Part shown: piece by piece, positions 1-8,037 of the stretch
How the letters are laid out: the number at the start of each line of letters is the position of its first letter
Position numbering within the stretch: position 1 is the first letter of the stretch
Assembly (NCBI GenBank): GCA_002716625.1
Contig: PBAS01000057.1
Location: 1 to 38,433, forward strand
DNA from: Phycisphaeraceae bacterium
GTDB taxonomy: Bacteria; Planctomycetota; Phycisphaerae; Phycisphaerales; Phycisphaeraceae
Direction: 5' to 3'
Length of the DNA: 38,433 bases
Translations under genes and position numbers: made by a program
The notes under the pieces: model-generated
Told to the model about the DNA's origin: nothing
Database searches by the model: none
What the model saw: only the letters and a program-made list of their open reading frames with translations

Positions 1-345
1 CTGGTGCGCTGTCGGGTGCGAGCCTTCGTAATCGCCACGGGTCCCTGGGGCGCCCGGTGTCTTGAGGTACCCGACAAAAGTCGACATGGCTGACGGGCCA
101 CCCAGTAATGTTTCAACCGCCTCGACGATCTGCGGGTGGTTGGCGATAGAGGCAAGATCGGGATCCTCAACGACGTTTCCTTGGATGGTGTAACGCGTCT
201 GGGGCCTCGGGTCGCCGTTACACACCTTATCCACGGCACGGTTCAGACCTGCGCTGACCCGCTGTAGCTCCGATTCGGTGAATAGCTGGGAGATGACCAA
301 GAACCCCTGTTTGTGATAGGCGTCAATCTGGCTGGGACTAAGCAT
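1..345 (-). CDS. PhyH-family (phytanoyl-CoA dioxygenase-like) oxygenase, N-terminal part, cut by window edge
   Basis: The frame is open from the ATG at 345 to the window edge, giving 115 residues. The protein begins MLSPSQIDAYHKQGFLVIS, the usual opening of Fe(II)/2-oxoglutarate dioxygenases of the PhyH family, followed by FTESELQRV and a helix-rich segment ending LLGGPSAMSTFVGYLKT. The iron-binding HxD motif would lie beyond the edge, so activity cannot be judged. A GGAG sequence seven to ten bases before the ATG supports the start. The gene is divergent from the next PhyH gene, and the 492-base gap between them carries a perfect inverted repeat. The PhyH assignment is from family knowledge; the substrate is unknown, as members range from lipid to natural-product hydroxylases. 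Confidence 0.82.
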   Translation of the reverse strand, partial: MLSPSQIDAYHKQGFLVISQLFTESELQRVSAGLNRAVDKVCNGDPRPQTRYTIQGNVVEDPDLASIANHPQIVEAVETLLGGPSAMSTFVGYLKTPGAPGTRGDYEGSHPTAHQ

Positions 346-837
346 TTCGCTTCTCCATAAAGAGTATATTGTGACTGCGAATCATGGCGACCCTCTGATT
401 GATACTTATGCCGCCTACGTAGCATAGTGTACCCAATCGACATGCCTAGTTGTCCAGGGCCGCTAGGCACCGCCTATAGTGTGCACATCAGTTAATATCA
501 TAAGCTGATGTGGCTCTTACAACTACGAAAAGCACAGAGATACTTGTCTGTGACTTCCCCCACACTCTTACCCCCGCATGGGACCCCCCAAAAGGGGACA
601 GGGGGGGTGACTATCAAACGGGCCAGTGCTTGGATGATGCCAGTAAATCGCGGGTCGGTTCGACTTTTCTGGGCGCTTGAGGATGGTTTTCAGTGCGGTA
701 GGTTGTTTTTACCATTTTGTGAGTACATGAAACATCACCGTGTGCAGAATCGGCGGCACAGTTTTATGAGTTTCAATCACTGGTGATTGGCTCACGGCCT
801 TCGGTGCTGTGATCGGAACAATTTCTGGAAGCCTATC
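346..837. other. Divergent intergenic region between two PhyH genes
   Basis: No convincing gene is seen. The stretch should hold the promoters of both divergent PhyH genes. It contains an 8-bp inverted repeat (484-512) and a G/C block near 580-608, where CCCC-AAAA-GGGG can fold, but that block has no T-run. Short open frames here lack ribosome binding sites and family resemblance. Confidence 0.5.
484..512. promoter_or_regulatory. Perfect 8-bp inverted repeat, possible operator
   Basis: CACATCAG at 484-491 and CTGATGTG at 505-512 are exact reverse complements separated by 13 A/T-rich bases. The site lies between two divergently transcribed PhyH-family genes, which is where a shared dimeric regulator would bind. 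There is no T-run, so it is not an obvious terminator. The operator role is inference. Confidence 0.35.
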
Positions 838-1602
838 ATGAATGTTACAGACACAATGGTCGATCATTTCCACCAGCAGGGATTTTTTTTCATGCCATGT
901 CCCTTTGATGCCAAGATCATGAAACGATTTCGCGAGTTGGTCAATGAAACCGAGGAGCAGTTTCAAAACACGGACTGGTCGGAAAACAAGTCAGCGTTGA
1001 CCTGCAGATTTTTCATGTTGAGTGAGATCACGCTTGAACTTGCAGAGGATGTCCGGCTTGTATCGCTTGCCGAACGATTGCTCGGCGTTGATCAGGTTCA
1101 CGTGGGAACCTGTGGTGTAGGAGACGGCGCCAGTCCGATGTTCCCTGGTCGGGACGGGGATAAGGGGCTGTACTGGCACGCAGATGGGTCGCCGGATATC
1201 AAGCAGGTGTCGATCCGTATTGCGATTGATCGTCATGGAATCGACGAGGGGGGGTTGCGGATCCTTCCCGGTAGTCATCTATTGCCCCTTGACCGGGTCA
1301 AAGAAGAGTTGGTCCAACTTGAACTTGCATCCGGTGAACACGACGCGATCCCCACTCGCCTTCACTGCACGCATCCGAACGAGACCCCGATTGTGATGGA
1401 TCCTAGGTGGACACTCGTCTGGAGTCCGAGCTGCTGGCACGGCACAACCCCGAACCTCAACGGCAAGCAGAGACGCACCATCTGTTGGAACTACTTTCCA
1501 CCTGGCGGCCGTGCCACTTGTAAACAATCGGTACAGTATGCTCTCGGCGATGCATGGCAGGATTGGAGTGATGCCCGCAAGGGATTTTGGGGTATGCACT
1601 AG
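838..1602 (+). CDS. PhyH-family Fe(II)/2-oxoglutarate dioxygenase
   Basis: This is a 254-residue protein. The N-terminus MNVTDTMVDHFHQQGFFFMP matches the family opening. The facial-triad HxD is visible as YWHADGSPD (H114, D116), and the distal histidine lies in SPSCWHGTTPN (H201). The 2-oxoglutarate-anchoring arginine is in KQRRTICWNY about 12 residues later, so the active site looks complete. I chose the ATG at 838, preceded by TGGAAG; an in-frame TTG at 787 would add 17 residues that do not resemble the family. No signal peptide is seen, so it should be cytoplasmic. Known relatives hydroxylate small lipids, halometabolites or phosphonates; the substrate here cannot be told. It is divergent from the PhyH gene at the window start and convergent with the amidohydrolase. 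Confidence 0.9.
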   Translation: MNVTDTMVDHFHQQGFFFMPCPFDAKIMKRFRELVNETEEQFQNTDWSENKSALTCRFFMLSEITLELAEDVRLVSLAERLLGVDQVHVGTCGVGDGASPMFPGRDGDKGLYWHADGSPDIKQVSIRIAIDRHGIDEGGLRILPGSHLLPLDRVKEELVQLELASGEHDAIPTRLHCTHPNETPIVMDPRWTLVWSPSCWHGTTPNLNGKQRRTICWNYFPPGGRATCKQSVQYALGDAWQDWSDARKGFWGMH

Positions 1603-1766
1603 AAATCTGTCTCCCAATGAAAACCGTGCGTTATTCTGATCTTGCGATATTTAGCCGATGAGTCCTTATCGCAGACCGTATCACATCAAGGTTCAACAAT
1701 TCAACCAAGCGAAGTGTGACTGGGTTTACCTGCAGCCAATTGGTGGGGAAACAGTTTTACCGGCAT

Positions 1767-2621
1767 TCATCTATCTGGCCCCGGTAGTTCACCGATATCT
1801 GTCCCGTGCCGCTTGAGTAGGGCCGCGGGGCCATCACGAAGGATGCGACGTTTATCAGCGTCGGGCAATTCAGCCTGATCAATCCGTGTCCGCTGCATGC
1901 CGGCAAAATACGTTGGCGTATCCGTGCCATACAGAACTCGATCCACGCCGACTTCGGTCACTGCCCATTCAATCAGACCAGGCTGGATGCTGCGGGCACT
2001 GGACGTGTCGACATATACATTGTCATGCCGCGCCGTCTGGATGGCCCGCACTTGGAGACTGGCATCCGGGGTGATATCCGGGGCGAGCGCCTCCGGACCA
2101 TTACCAAGGTGGGCCAGGATAAGTGACATTTCCGGAAACTCGTTTGCAAACGGCATAAAATCGTGGGGTAGGCTGTTGGGCTGTCCGCTATGGGCCAGGA
2201 CCAGGGTTTGGTGTTGCGCGGCGAACTGGAACAACGCCCGACCGTGCTCGGCGATGGGGTACACATGCTCCTCAGGATGTATCTTGATCCCAACGCAGGT
2301 GGGGTGCTGCAGCATTTGCTCGGCTTGTTCATAAGTCTGCGGTTGTAGTGGCTGGACGACAACCCACTGCAGCAATCCCGGAGTTGCGCGGACGACCTGT
2401 GCCGCTTCATCATTGCCTGCACATACATCGGCCTCGCCACGTGGCAGTAGGGAACGGTAGGGGGACACGATCGTGTGCTGGGTGTTGGCCCGCTTGGCCC
2501 GCTGTAAGACGACAGACGCGTCGGCACTCATGAAACCATTGATCAGTGCAGGGAACTCATGGCGGTGGTACCGGCCGTAATGGGCGTGGACATCAATTGC
2601 CTGTACGGTTTCGATGGTCAT
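1767..2621 (-). CDS. Amidohydrolase-2 family metal-dependent hydrolase
   Basis: This 284-residue TIM-barrel hydrolase shows the family metal-site residues in order: HxH in AIDVHAHYG (H12, H14), H144 in VLAHSGQP, H171 in LAHLGNG and D234 in YGTDTPTY. A conserved lysine/histidine pair sits in GIKIHPEEH. The amidohydrolase-2 family contains decarboxylases such as ACMSD and lactone hydrolases such as the 2-pyrone-4,6-dicarboxylate type, so a role on small carboxylic or lactone products is plausible but unproven. The ATG at 2621 was chosen because homology begins at once (MTIETVQAIDVHAHYG); an upstream ATG at 2681 adds 20 unrelated residues. No signal peptide is visible. The DUF1185 gene lies 227 bases upstream on the same strand. 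Confidence 0.9.
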   Translation of the reverse strand: MTIETVQAIDVHAHYGRYHRHEFPALINGFMSADASVVLQRAKRANTQHTIVSPYRSLLPRGEADVCAGNDEAAQVVRATPGLLQWVVVQPLQPQTYEQAEQMLQHPTCVGIKIHPEEHVYPIAEHGRALFQFAAQHQTLVLAHSGQPNSLPHDFMPFANEFPEMSLILAHLGNGPEALAPDITPDASLQVRAIQTARHDNVYVDTSSARSIQPGLIEWAVTEVGVDRVLYGTDTPTYFAGMQRTRIDQAELPDADKRRILRDGPAALLKRHGTDIGELPGPDR

Positions 2622-2848
2622 GGGTAAACAACTCACGCCGGAATTGTACCTGCATCTTTCTTCCCGCTGTTTCCAATTCACATGGAGTCTTCGGCCAACA
2701 GGTCATCGTTGCTTCTGCGAAAGAATCGGGACCGCTTTGCAATGGTTAAATAAGGTTCAGTCGCTTTTTAAACTTGTTTTGAGTTCGTATCGCAGTTGGT
2801 CGGGCTCCATCACTTGGTGCTGCGGTTTTATTTACTGGAACTGTTTAT

Positions 2849-3451
2849 TTACGACTTCTGGTTCACAGTTGTATTCTTCTGGACTTCGTCTTGTGTGACG
2901 CCGCCGGGAATGCGAGCATGCGGTCGGCCACCGGTGGTCATGGCCAAAGCGAGAAGGATTTCATTCGACTTTGGTGCATCGCAGAGCCCGACCTCCATGG
3001 CATCAAGGTGCGACATGACGTAAATTTCATCCTTGTAGAAGAAGGGGATGTCGATGTGGGTGCCGGGTCCTCCCACTTTTTTGGTTGAAGGGATGATGAC
3101 CTTCCCGCCGTGGACGGCTTTTCGGATCGGCCCACCAAAGGTGGGATGCATCAAGGCGGCAGAGTGCTCAAGTTCACCTGCTTCACCCACGATGCACGCC
3201 TTGCCGTAGCTTTGGACCTCCTCGGGATCAAGTACCCTCAGGATTCGCTCGACCAGGATTTCGCCAAGTCGTTCACCGGTGTCGATCAACTCAGTAAGGT
3301 CGTCAACATAGCGTCCGGCAAAGGGGTTTGTAATCACGGCGATAGCCGCGACTTTTCGGATCGGCGTGTGGAGCGGTTTGCTCCCCTCAATGAGGGTCTG
3401 GTCCTCGATTGTCAATTGGCGTCGAATTTCCAAGGAATCATTCCTTGACAT
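2849..3451 (-). CDS. DUF1185 / amino-acid synthesis family protein
   Basis: This 200-residue protein resembles the PF06684 (DUF1185, AA_synth) family, whose structures are related to the Bacillus chorismate-mutase fold and which is loosely tied to amino-acid metabolism. Recognisable stretches are AAIAVITNPFAGRYVDDL near residue 35, YGKACIVGEAGELEHSAAL, the GGKVIIPSTKKVGGPGT loop and VMSHLDAMEVGLCDAP. Its length fits the family. The ATG at 3451 is preferred over 3487 because it gives the compact start MSRNDSLEIRRQLT; neither has a strong ribosome binding site. The biochemical activity is not established for the family. It could work with the downstream amidohydrolase, as both are on the same strand and separated by 227 bases, but that is only a neighbourhood argument. 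Confidence 0.83.
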   Translation of the reverse strand: MSRNDSLEIRRQLTIEDQTLIEGSKPLHTPIRKVAAIAVITNPFAGRYVDDLTELIDTGERLGEILVERILRVLDPEEVQSYGKACIVGEAGELEHSAALMHPTFGGPIRKAVHGGKVIIPSTKKVGGPGTHIDIPFFYKDEIYVMSHLDAMEVGLCDAPKSNEILLALAMTTGGRPHARIPGGVTQDEVQKNTTVNQKS

Positions 3452-3723
3452 GATTGTGGTTTCGGGTGTTGAGCATGGGCGGTCCAATTCATCGGATTCT
3501 GCCTATGCTGAAACATGACCCCAAAATTTCACATAGCGTGTTCTAATCCGTATAAGTCTTTATGGAGGTCGATGCTGCCTGTGGTCAGCAAGGCGGGGTG
3601 GTGTATGCGCAGGATTGCCGATCCATGTCAAGGTTAGTTTGGTGGTTGGATAACCACATTAAACGGACCATGAAGCCAGTAATATTCTGACAATACGGGC
3701 TCTCAATGCGGTATATGTTCTCA

Positions 3724-4065
3724 TCACCCAATCGCTACGGGACCTACCTCACCTGTTCGTATGCGGGCGCATTGTTCAAGTGGCAGGACAAAGATCTTTC
3801 CGTCGCCAATCTGTTCAGTGCGCGTTGCAGTGGTTATTGCACTAATGGTCTTGTCGACATAGTCATCATTTACAGCAATTTCCAGCTTGATTTTGCGGAG
3901 CAGTCTCCCCGCTTCCTTGTGGCCGCGATAGACTTGAGCTTCTCCTTTCTGTCTGCCATGCCCCATGACTTCCGTCACCGTGACCAGGTCCACACCTTGT
4001 TTGCCCAGTTCATCCATAGCCGCATTGAGGCAATCAGGCTGGATAATGGCAACAATATATTTCAT
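3724..4065 (-). CDS. glnK: PII nitrogen regulatory protein, GlnK type
   Basis: This is a 113-residue PII protein, the normal length. The N-terminus MKYIVAIIQPDCLNAAMDEL, the T-loop base VMGHGRQKGEAQVYRG and the C-terminal signature IGDGKIFVLPLEQ plus RIRTGE are all present. It senses 2-oxoglutarate and ATP/ADP and, as GlnK, would plug the AmtB channel when nitrogen is plentiful. It lies 20 bases after amtB on the same strand, so the two are probably cotranscribed. A strong AAGGAG nine bases before the ATG at 4065 fixes the start; an upstream in-frame ATG at 4089 is rejected. Unusually, the position equal to the uridylylated Tyr51 of enteric PII is Glu (YRG-HKE-AG), and position 49 is His rather than the Ser phosphorylated in cyanobacteria. 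Tyr46 is kept. Confidence 0.95.
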   Translation of the reverse strand: MKYIVAIIQPDCLNAAMDELGKQGVDLVTVTEVMGHGRQKGEAQVYRGHKEAGRLLRKIKLEIAVNDDYVDKTISAITTATRTEQIGDGKIFVLPLEQCARIRTGEVGPVAIG

Positions 4066-4085
4066 GGTGAAAATCTCCTTAGAAA

Positions 4086-5399
4086 TCATTCTACAACGGT
4101 ATAAGCAGCTTCAGCATGCTCTGTTAGATCGAGTCCAATCCGTTCTTCATGTTCACTTGCTTTGATGCCAAAGACAGCGTCTACAACCTTGAACAGGATA
4201 AATGACACGACACCAGACCATACCAATGTGTAGACGATAGCCTTGATCTGGATCCCGATCTGTTCTGGATTCCCGTAAAATAAGCCGTTGGTTTCATTAC
4301 CCGGTACGGCGTTTGTGGCCCAAAGACCAGCTGCCAAGGCACCCCATATTCCGCCGATACCATGCACACCAAACACATCCAAAGAATCATCGTAACCAAA
4401 GGCTGGCTTTATGGCCGCCACGAAGATATAGCAGATCAAACCGGCACCAGCACCCACACCAAGGGCTCCCATCGCATTGACCGACCCTGCGGCAGGTGTG
4501 ATTGCCACCAGGCCAGCGACTGCTCCGGTGATCATGCCTAGCACAGTCGTTTTCCCATTGCGAATCCGCTCAATAATGGACCAAGTCAAGCCCGCCATGG
4601 CAGTTGCCACTTGTGTTACGACAAAAGCGTTTACTGCCGATCCATTTGCGGCCAAAGCGCTGCCCGCATTGAAACCGAACCAGCCAAACCATAGTAAGCC
4701 TGCACCCAATACGGCGAATGGCAGATTGTGGGGAGGAGAAATTTTTCCCGGATATCCTTGGCGTTTACCCAGTACAAACGTGGCCACCAATGCCGCAATA
4801 CCGGCATTGACGTGGACAACCGTGCCGCCCGCAAAGTCGAGAGCGCCATCTTCACCCAACCCAAAGAAACCGGTTGCACCACCCCACACCCAGTGGCAAA
4901 CAGGGCAATAAACCAACAGGAGCCAAAGTGACATGAAAATACAAAATCCGGTGAACTTCATCCTTTCGGCGAAAGCACCAAGGATCAGTGCAGGGGTAAT
5001 AATTGCGAACATGCCTTGGAAAATCATGAACAGTTGATCTGGAATATTGCCGTCATAACCGACTCCACTTAGGAAAAGATGCTTGAAGTTGCCAAACATG
5101 CCTCCCAGCATGTGTTCGTCACTGAATGCCAGGCTATAGCCAACGAGTACCCAGATCACCGTCATCAAACACATGCACATAAAGCATTGCATTAAAACAG
5201 ACAGGATATTCTTGCGCCGGACCAATCCACCGTAGAAGAAAGCCAGCCCTGGTGTCATGAGCAGTACCAATGCAGTGGCGGTCAGCATCCACGCTGTGTC
5301 ACCCTTATTGAGACTGCTGGGTTCTTCTGCTCCCATCACTATTCCCGGGAAAGCCAGTGCCGCTAAGAGGAAGAGGAAAGTTGTGATTAGTCGTTTCAT
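4086..5399 (-). CDS. amtB: Ammonium transporter AmtB
   Basis: This is a 437-residue Amt/Rh family channel. A signal sequence (MKRLITTFLFLLAALAFPG, cleavage near VMGA-EEP) precedes the usual eleven hydrophobic spans. Key pore residues are visible: the Phe gate region MIFQGMFAI (F127, F131), CHWVWGG (W170/W172), D188 in DFAGGTVVH, twin histidines H196 (VVHVNAG) and H346 (FGVHGIGG), and WFGFNAGSAL. It takes up ammonium across the inner membrane. The cytoplasmic tail ends with an acidic and hydrophobic stretch. glnK follows after 20 bases, giving amtB-glnK order instead of the enteric glnK-amtB. The ATG at 5399 follows AAAGGGG. I saw no convincing sigma-54 box in the 400 bases upstream, so the control mode is open. 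Confidence 0.97.
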   Translation of the reverse strand: MKRLITTFLFLLAALAFPGIVMGAEEPSSLNKGDTAWMLTATALVLLMTPGLAFFYGGLVRRKNILSVLMQCFMCMCLMTVIWVLVGYSLAFSDEHMLGGMFGNFKHLFLSGVGYDGNIPDQLFMIFQGMFAIITPALILGAFAERMKFTGFCIFMSLWLLLVYCPVCHWVWGGATGFFGLGEDGALDFAGGTVVHVNAGIAALVATFVLGKRQGYPGKISPPHNLPFAVLGAGLLWFGWFGFNAGSALAANGSAVNAFVVTQVATAMAGLTWSIIERIRNGKTTVLGMITGAVAGLVAITPAAGSVNAMGALGVGAGAGLICYIFVAAIKPAFGYDDSLDVFGVHGIGGIWGALAAGLWATNAVPGNETNGLFYGNPEQIGIQIKAIVYTLVWSGVVSFILFKVVDAVFGIKASEHEERIGLDLTEHAEAAYTVVE

Positions 5400-5807
5400 G
5401 TCCAGCCCCTTTGTTTATTCATGCCTATTGAAATAGATTTCAAGATGAGTTTCGCATTAACGATGATCATGGCCTGCCTAGCATTAGTTAATATAGGGCT
5501 TCAGCCCGATTACTCAAGGTCTGCAGTTTCAAGTTCTGACACCTGTCTGTATCTATGCAGGGCAGCTTCAAAATGGGGGTTGGGCTCTTGTGATTGTTTG
5601 GTGGCACCCGCCATACGTTCAAACTTTGCCAGCACCCTAAGGATGTGGCGGCCTTTATGTAGTATTCGGATCCTTTAAACGGTTCAGTGTCATGTGGGTG
5701 GTGAAAAAGCACGGCATTATCTTTATTTCCATAGAAAATGATGCCACCATCAGGTATCATTGAATTTTGAGAAGAAGGCTTACCATATCGAAATACTGGA
5801 GAACTAG
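5400..5807. other. Divergent intergenic region, amtB / PEP-CTERM gene
   Basis: No gene could be supported. An open minus-strand frame of 90 codons (5488-5760) has no ribosome binding site and no recognisable family. The region should contain the promoter of amtB-glnK on the minus strand and that of the gene at 5808 on the plus strand. I looked for a TGGCAC-N5-TTGCA sigma-54 site and found only an unpaired TGGCAC near 5601-5607. Confidence 0.4.
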
Positions 5808-7160
5808 ATGGCTGCAGGCTTTGCTATGAAGGTGCGAATTGTCGTGCAAGGTTTGGCCATAATAACCTTGGTCACGTCGTGGTCATCGGCTGAAACCATT
5901 ACCTTCCAACAGGGGGTCAATGGTTACCAGCGGACCCAGGATACCTCTATAAGGTGGATGTTCAGCACGAATTTTGGTGATACAGCCGAGGAGGATAAAG
6001 ACCATCCCGGTGACATCGGCGCCTATGAGATGTGGTCTACAGGTGCTGGGCGTACATCAGTTCTAGAGGTGGGGCATTTTTTCCAAACTATTCTTGGCGG
6101 TGTCGGAGGGAGTGTCTACAGCTTGGAGGCTGGACCGGCGTACCGTTACTCACGAATGTACATCCGGTTCCGGGACGTGTTTGGCACCGGGGCAAACCAA
6201 GTGTCGCCCGGTGCCGAGATCCAAAATGCCACCCTCAGGTTGTATAACACCCAAGATCTTGGTGCCGTCAAGGCAGCCGGCGGCGCGGGACTTGGCGAAA
6301 CCGTGACCGGGCCCGCAGGCGAAACAATCGTAAACCAACGAGCTGAGCCAAAACTGAATAGTGGAACGATCGGGATCTATCCTTCGCTGATTCCGATCTC
6401 CTACGGTTTTGATGATGGGCTTTCCACAAAGGGAAAGGTAACCGGCAGAGAACGCAGGCGCAGCAAGGAACGTTGGTCGCAAGTGACAGGTGTTCCTGGG
6501 GGCGAGTGTTTTCAGAGCCTGCCGCCGTTCAATGATCCATCTGTCATGCAGTTCCTCTGGGGTCCGGCTGATTTCGACAATCCATGTATCGCAGAAGGTG
6601 AAAATGAGTTCGATTCGTCGCACCCCGGCGCGATCGAGGTTCTTCACGACGCCAATACGGAATTCAAGGATTTTGATGTCACCGGCTTGATCGACTTTAT
6701 TACCGGGGACGGTGTGTACATAAGGGCCCTGAGCCCATCCGGTGAACTGCCGACCTTGGATATTAATTACGGTAATGCGTATCGCTCCAGCGAGTTTGGC
6801 AATACTTATGACAAAGACGGCAATCTAGTTTCGGACGCCTCTGCGGAGGACATCGCGACCAGACCAATTCTTGTGATCGAACTTGCGGGTTCGGTCATGC
6901 CTGGTGATGTCGACGGCAACGGTGTGGTTGATGTCGCCGACCTTGGCGTCGTGGGCGCAAACTTTGGCAGCACCAATGCAACGCTGGAAGATGGCGATTT
7001 TACCGGCGATGGAAGTGTTGACGTGGCGGATCTTGGCGTGGTCGGCGCCAACTGGACTGCAGCACAGGCAGCAGGTAATGGATCGGTTTTGGTTCCTGAA
7101 CCGGCAACACTGTCTCTTTTGGCAATGAGTGTGTTGTTGGTTAGGCGTAGGCGGCGGTAA
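5808..7160 (+). CDS. DNRLRE/CBM96-like surface protein with dockerin repeats and PEP-CTERM tail
   Basis: This is a 450-residue exported protein. A signal peptide (MKVRIVVQGLAIITLVTSWS, cleavage near SSA-ETI) is followed by a beta-sandwich region beginning ITFQQGVNGYQRTQDTSIRW, the typical opening of DNRLRE-domain (CBM96-like) modules, and a second half with FDVTGLIDFI. Two dockerin-type calcium loops (about 6900-7060; GDVDGNGVVDVADLG and GDFTGDGSVDVADLG) come next. The PEP-CTERM signal is PEPAT (7095-7109), a short hydrophobic span and VRRRRR. It is a paralogue of the protein at 11529. GGAG at 5798-5801 supports the ATG at 5808. By family knowledge it is sorted by an exosortase; carbohydrate or matrix binding is inferred. 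No catalytic motif is seen. Confidence 0.88.
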   Translation: MAAGFAMKVRIVVQGLAIITLVTSWSSAETITFQQGVNGYQRTQDTSIRWMFSTNFGDTAEEDKDHPGDIGAYEMWSTGAGRTSVLEVGHFFQTILGGVGGSVYSLEAGPAYRYSRMYIRFRDVFGTGANQVSPGAEIQNATLRLYNTQDLGAVKAAGGAGLGETVTGPAGETIVNQRAEPKLNSGTIGIYPSLIPISYGFDDGLSTKGKVTGRERRRSKERWSQVTGVPGGECFQSLPPFNDPSVMQFLWGPADFDNPCIAEGENEFDSSHPGAIEVLHDANTEFKDFDVTGLIDFITGDGVYIRALSPSGELPTLDINYGNAYRSSEFGNTYDKDGNLVSDASAEDIATRPILVIELAGSVMPGDVDGNGVVDVADLGVVGANFGSTNATLEDGDFTGDGSVDVADLGVVGANWTAAQAAGNGSVLVPEPATLSLLAMSVLLVRRRRR

Positions 7161-7319
7161 GGACAGTTGCTCAGCCCTCAAAAATATTGAAATTACCTTG
7201 CTTCTTCTGCAAGATTATTTCGTTTCTAAAGCATGAATGATTGGCATGCTTGCAACTCAGTAGAGGCAAGGGGATGAGCATCTTGAGGTTTCCTGTCACA
7301 CCCCGGGTGTTACTGGCGG

Positions 7320-7404
7320 TCACCACGAGTGGTGATGTGGTTCCCGGTGGTGCAGGAGTGCAGTTGGATTCATAACCCCCCCCCCGAATACCGCTTGAAA
7401 GCGG
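7320..7404. repeat. Cluster of palindromes with C10 tract
   Basis: TCACCAC-GA-GTGGTGA (7320-7335) is a perfect 7-bp stem. CCGCTT-GA-AAGCGG (7391-7404) is a perfect 6-bp stem. Ten consecutive C bases (7376-7385) lie between them, and a near palindrome ACACCCCGGGTGT lies just upstream, near 7298-7310. Neither stem is followed by a T-run. The cluster could be a transcript end, a small structured RNA or a REP-like element; no choice can be made from the sequence alone. Confidence 0.4.
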
Positions 7405-7567
7405 GCAATACTGGTATCAGCACACTGAATGGGTAAGCAGGTGGTGTGGTCTAGATATGGGATTCGTGTTATCAGTTAAGACTTTGGCTCAACTGGCGAA
7501 GTTACAGCTACCGGTACGAACTCGTAGTGGAACAACTCGATGGAACTGCATGGGGGAGTAAAAGGAT

Positions 7568-7708
7568 TTCTGGGGTCGCGGGGTAGTCAACTACTGGCCG
7601 CGCGTTTTTGCTGCCAGCGTGATGGGGTCAGTGCCCTTGATCGTGCTCTTCCTGGTTGTTCAACGCTACTTGTTGGGGGGGATCATTCTCAGTGGTATGA
7701 AGTCGTGA
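7568..7708 (+). pseudogene. C-terminal remnant of a MalG-type sugar ABC transporter permease
   Basis: Forty-six codons followed by TGA read FWGRGVVNYWPRVFAASV, then MGSVPLIVLFLVVQRY and LLGGIILSGMKS. The last three elements match the C-terminus of MalG/UgpE-class permeases, where AAS-(V/I)-hydrophobic, P-L-I-V-x-F, Q-R-(Y/H)-(F/L) and G-(A/M)-(V/L)-K-G/S end the protein. In frame upstream there is a TAA at 7559-7561, and no other permease sequence is visible, so only the last transmembrane segment survives. It implies that a carbohydrate ABC importer gene once stood here, next to the GH-like gene at 8038. No companion permease or binding protein is present. Confidence 0.7.
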
Positions 7709-8037
7709 TCGCCAGGCCCGGCTCTCGTCCCTCAGGTTACTGAACCAATACAAGCTGTGATTCCCGGGTAAACGTTATCTGGGAAATGCGGTTTCATCGA
7801 GTTGATGACAAAAGTAGAATGTTCAATGTTGATTCATGATTCTTGAATGTCGAAAGATTTGGAAATATATACATAAAGTTAGCTTGGATATATTTCTAGT
7901 GATGTATGGCATCCTTTAAAATCATCAATCTCAACTCTCGCCGGCCTTCCAGTATCAACACTGGGGCACCCTCTCCTAGGTTGAATGTCCGGCAGTGGTA
8001 GATCGTTATTCATTGCGGTTGATGGGTACGGAAAGTC

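Larger units (their letters stand above)
7161..8037. other. Gene-poor 877-base gap with hairpins and gene debris
   Basis: This gap has no intact gene. It contains a cluster of short palindromes around 7320-7404, a run of ten C (7376-7385) and the C-terminal remnant of a sugar ABC permease (7568-7708). The part from about 7780 to 8000 is A/T-rich and probably carries the promoter of the gene at 8038. The 67-codon plus frame starting at 7540 is out of frame with the permease remnant and is not believed. Confidence 0.5.

Noticed and set aside
5597..5620. TGGCAC sequence as a sigma-54 promoter element for amtB
   Set aside because: The matching TTGC element at the right spacing is missing and the orientation is wrong for amtB.
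5488..5760. 90-codon minus-strand open frame upstream of amtB
   Set aside because: No ribosome binding site, no recognisable family and an unusual composition. It lies in a region that must hold two divergent promoters.
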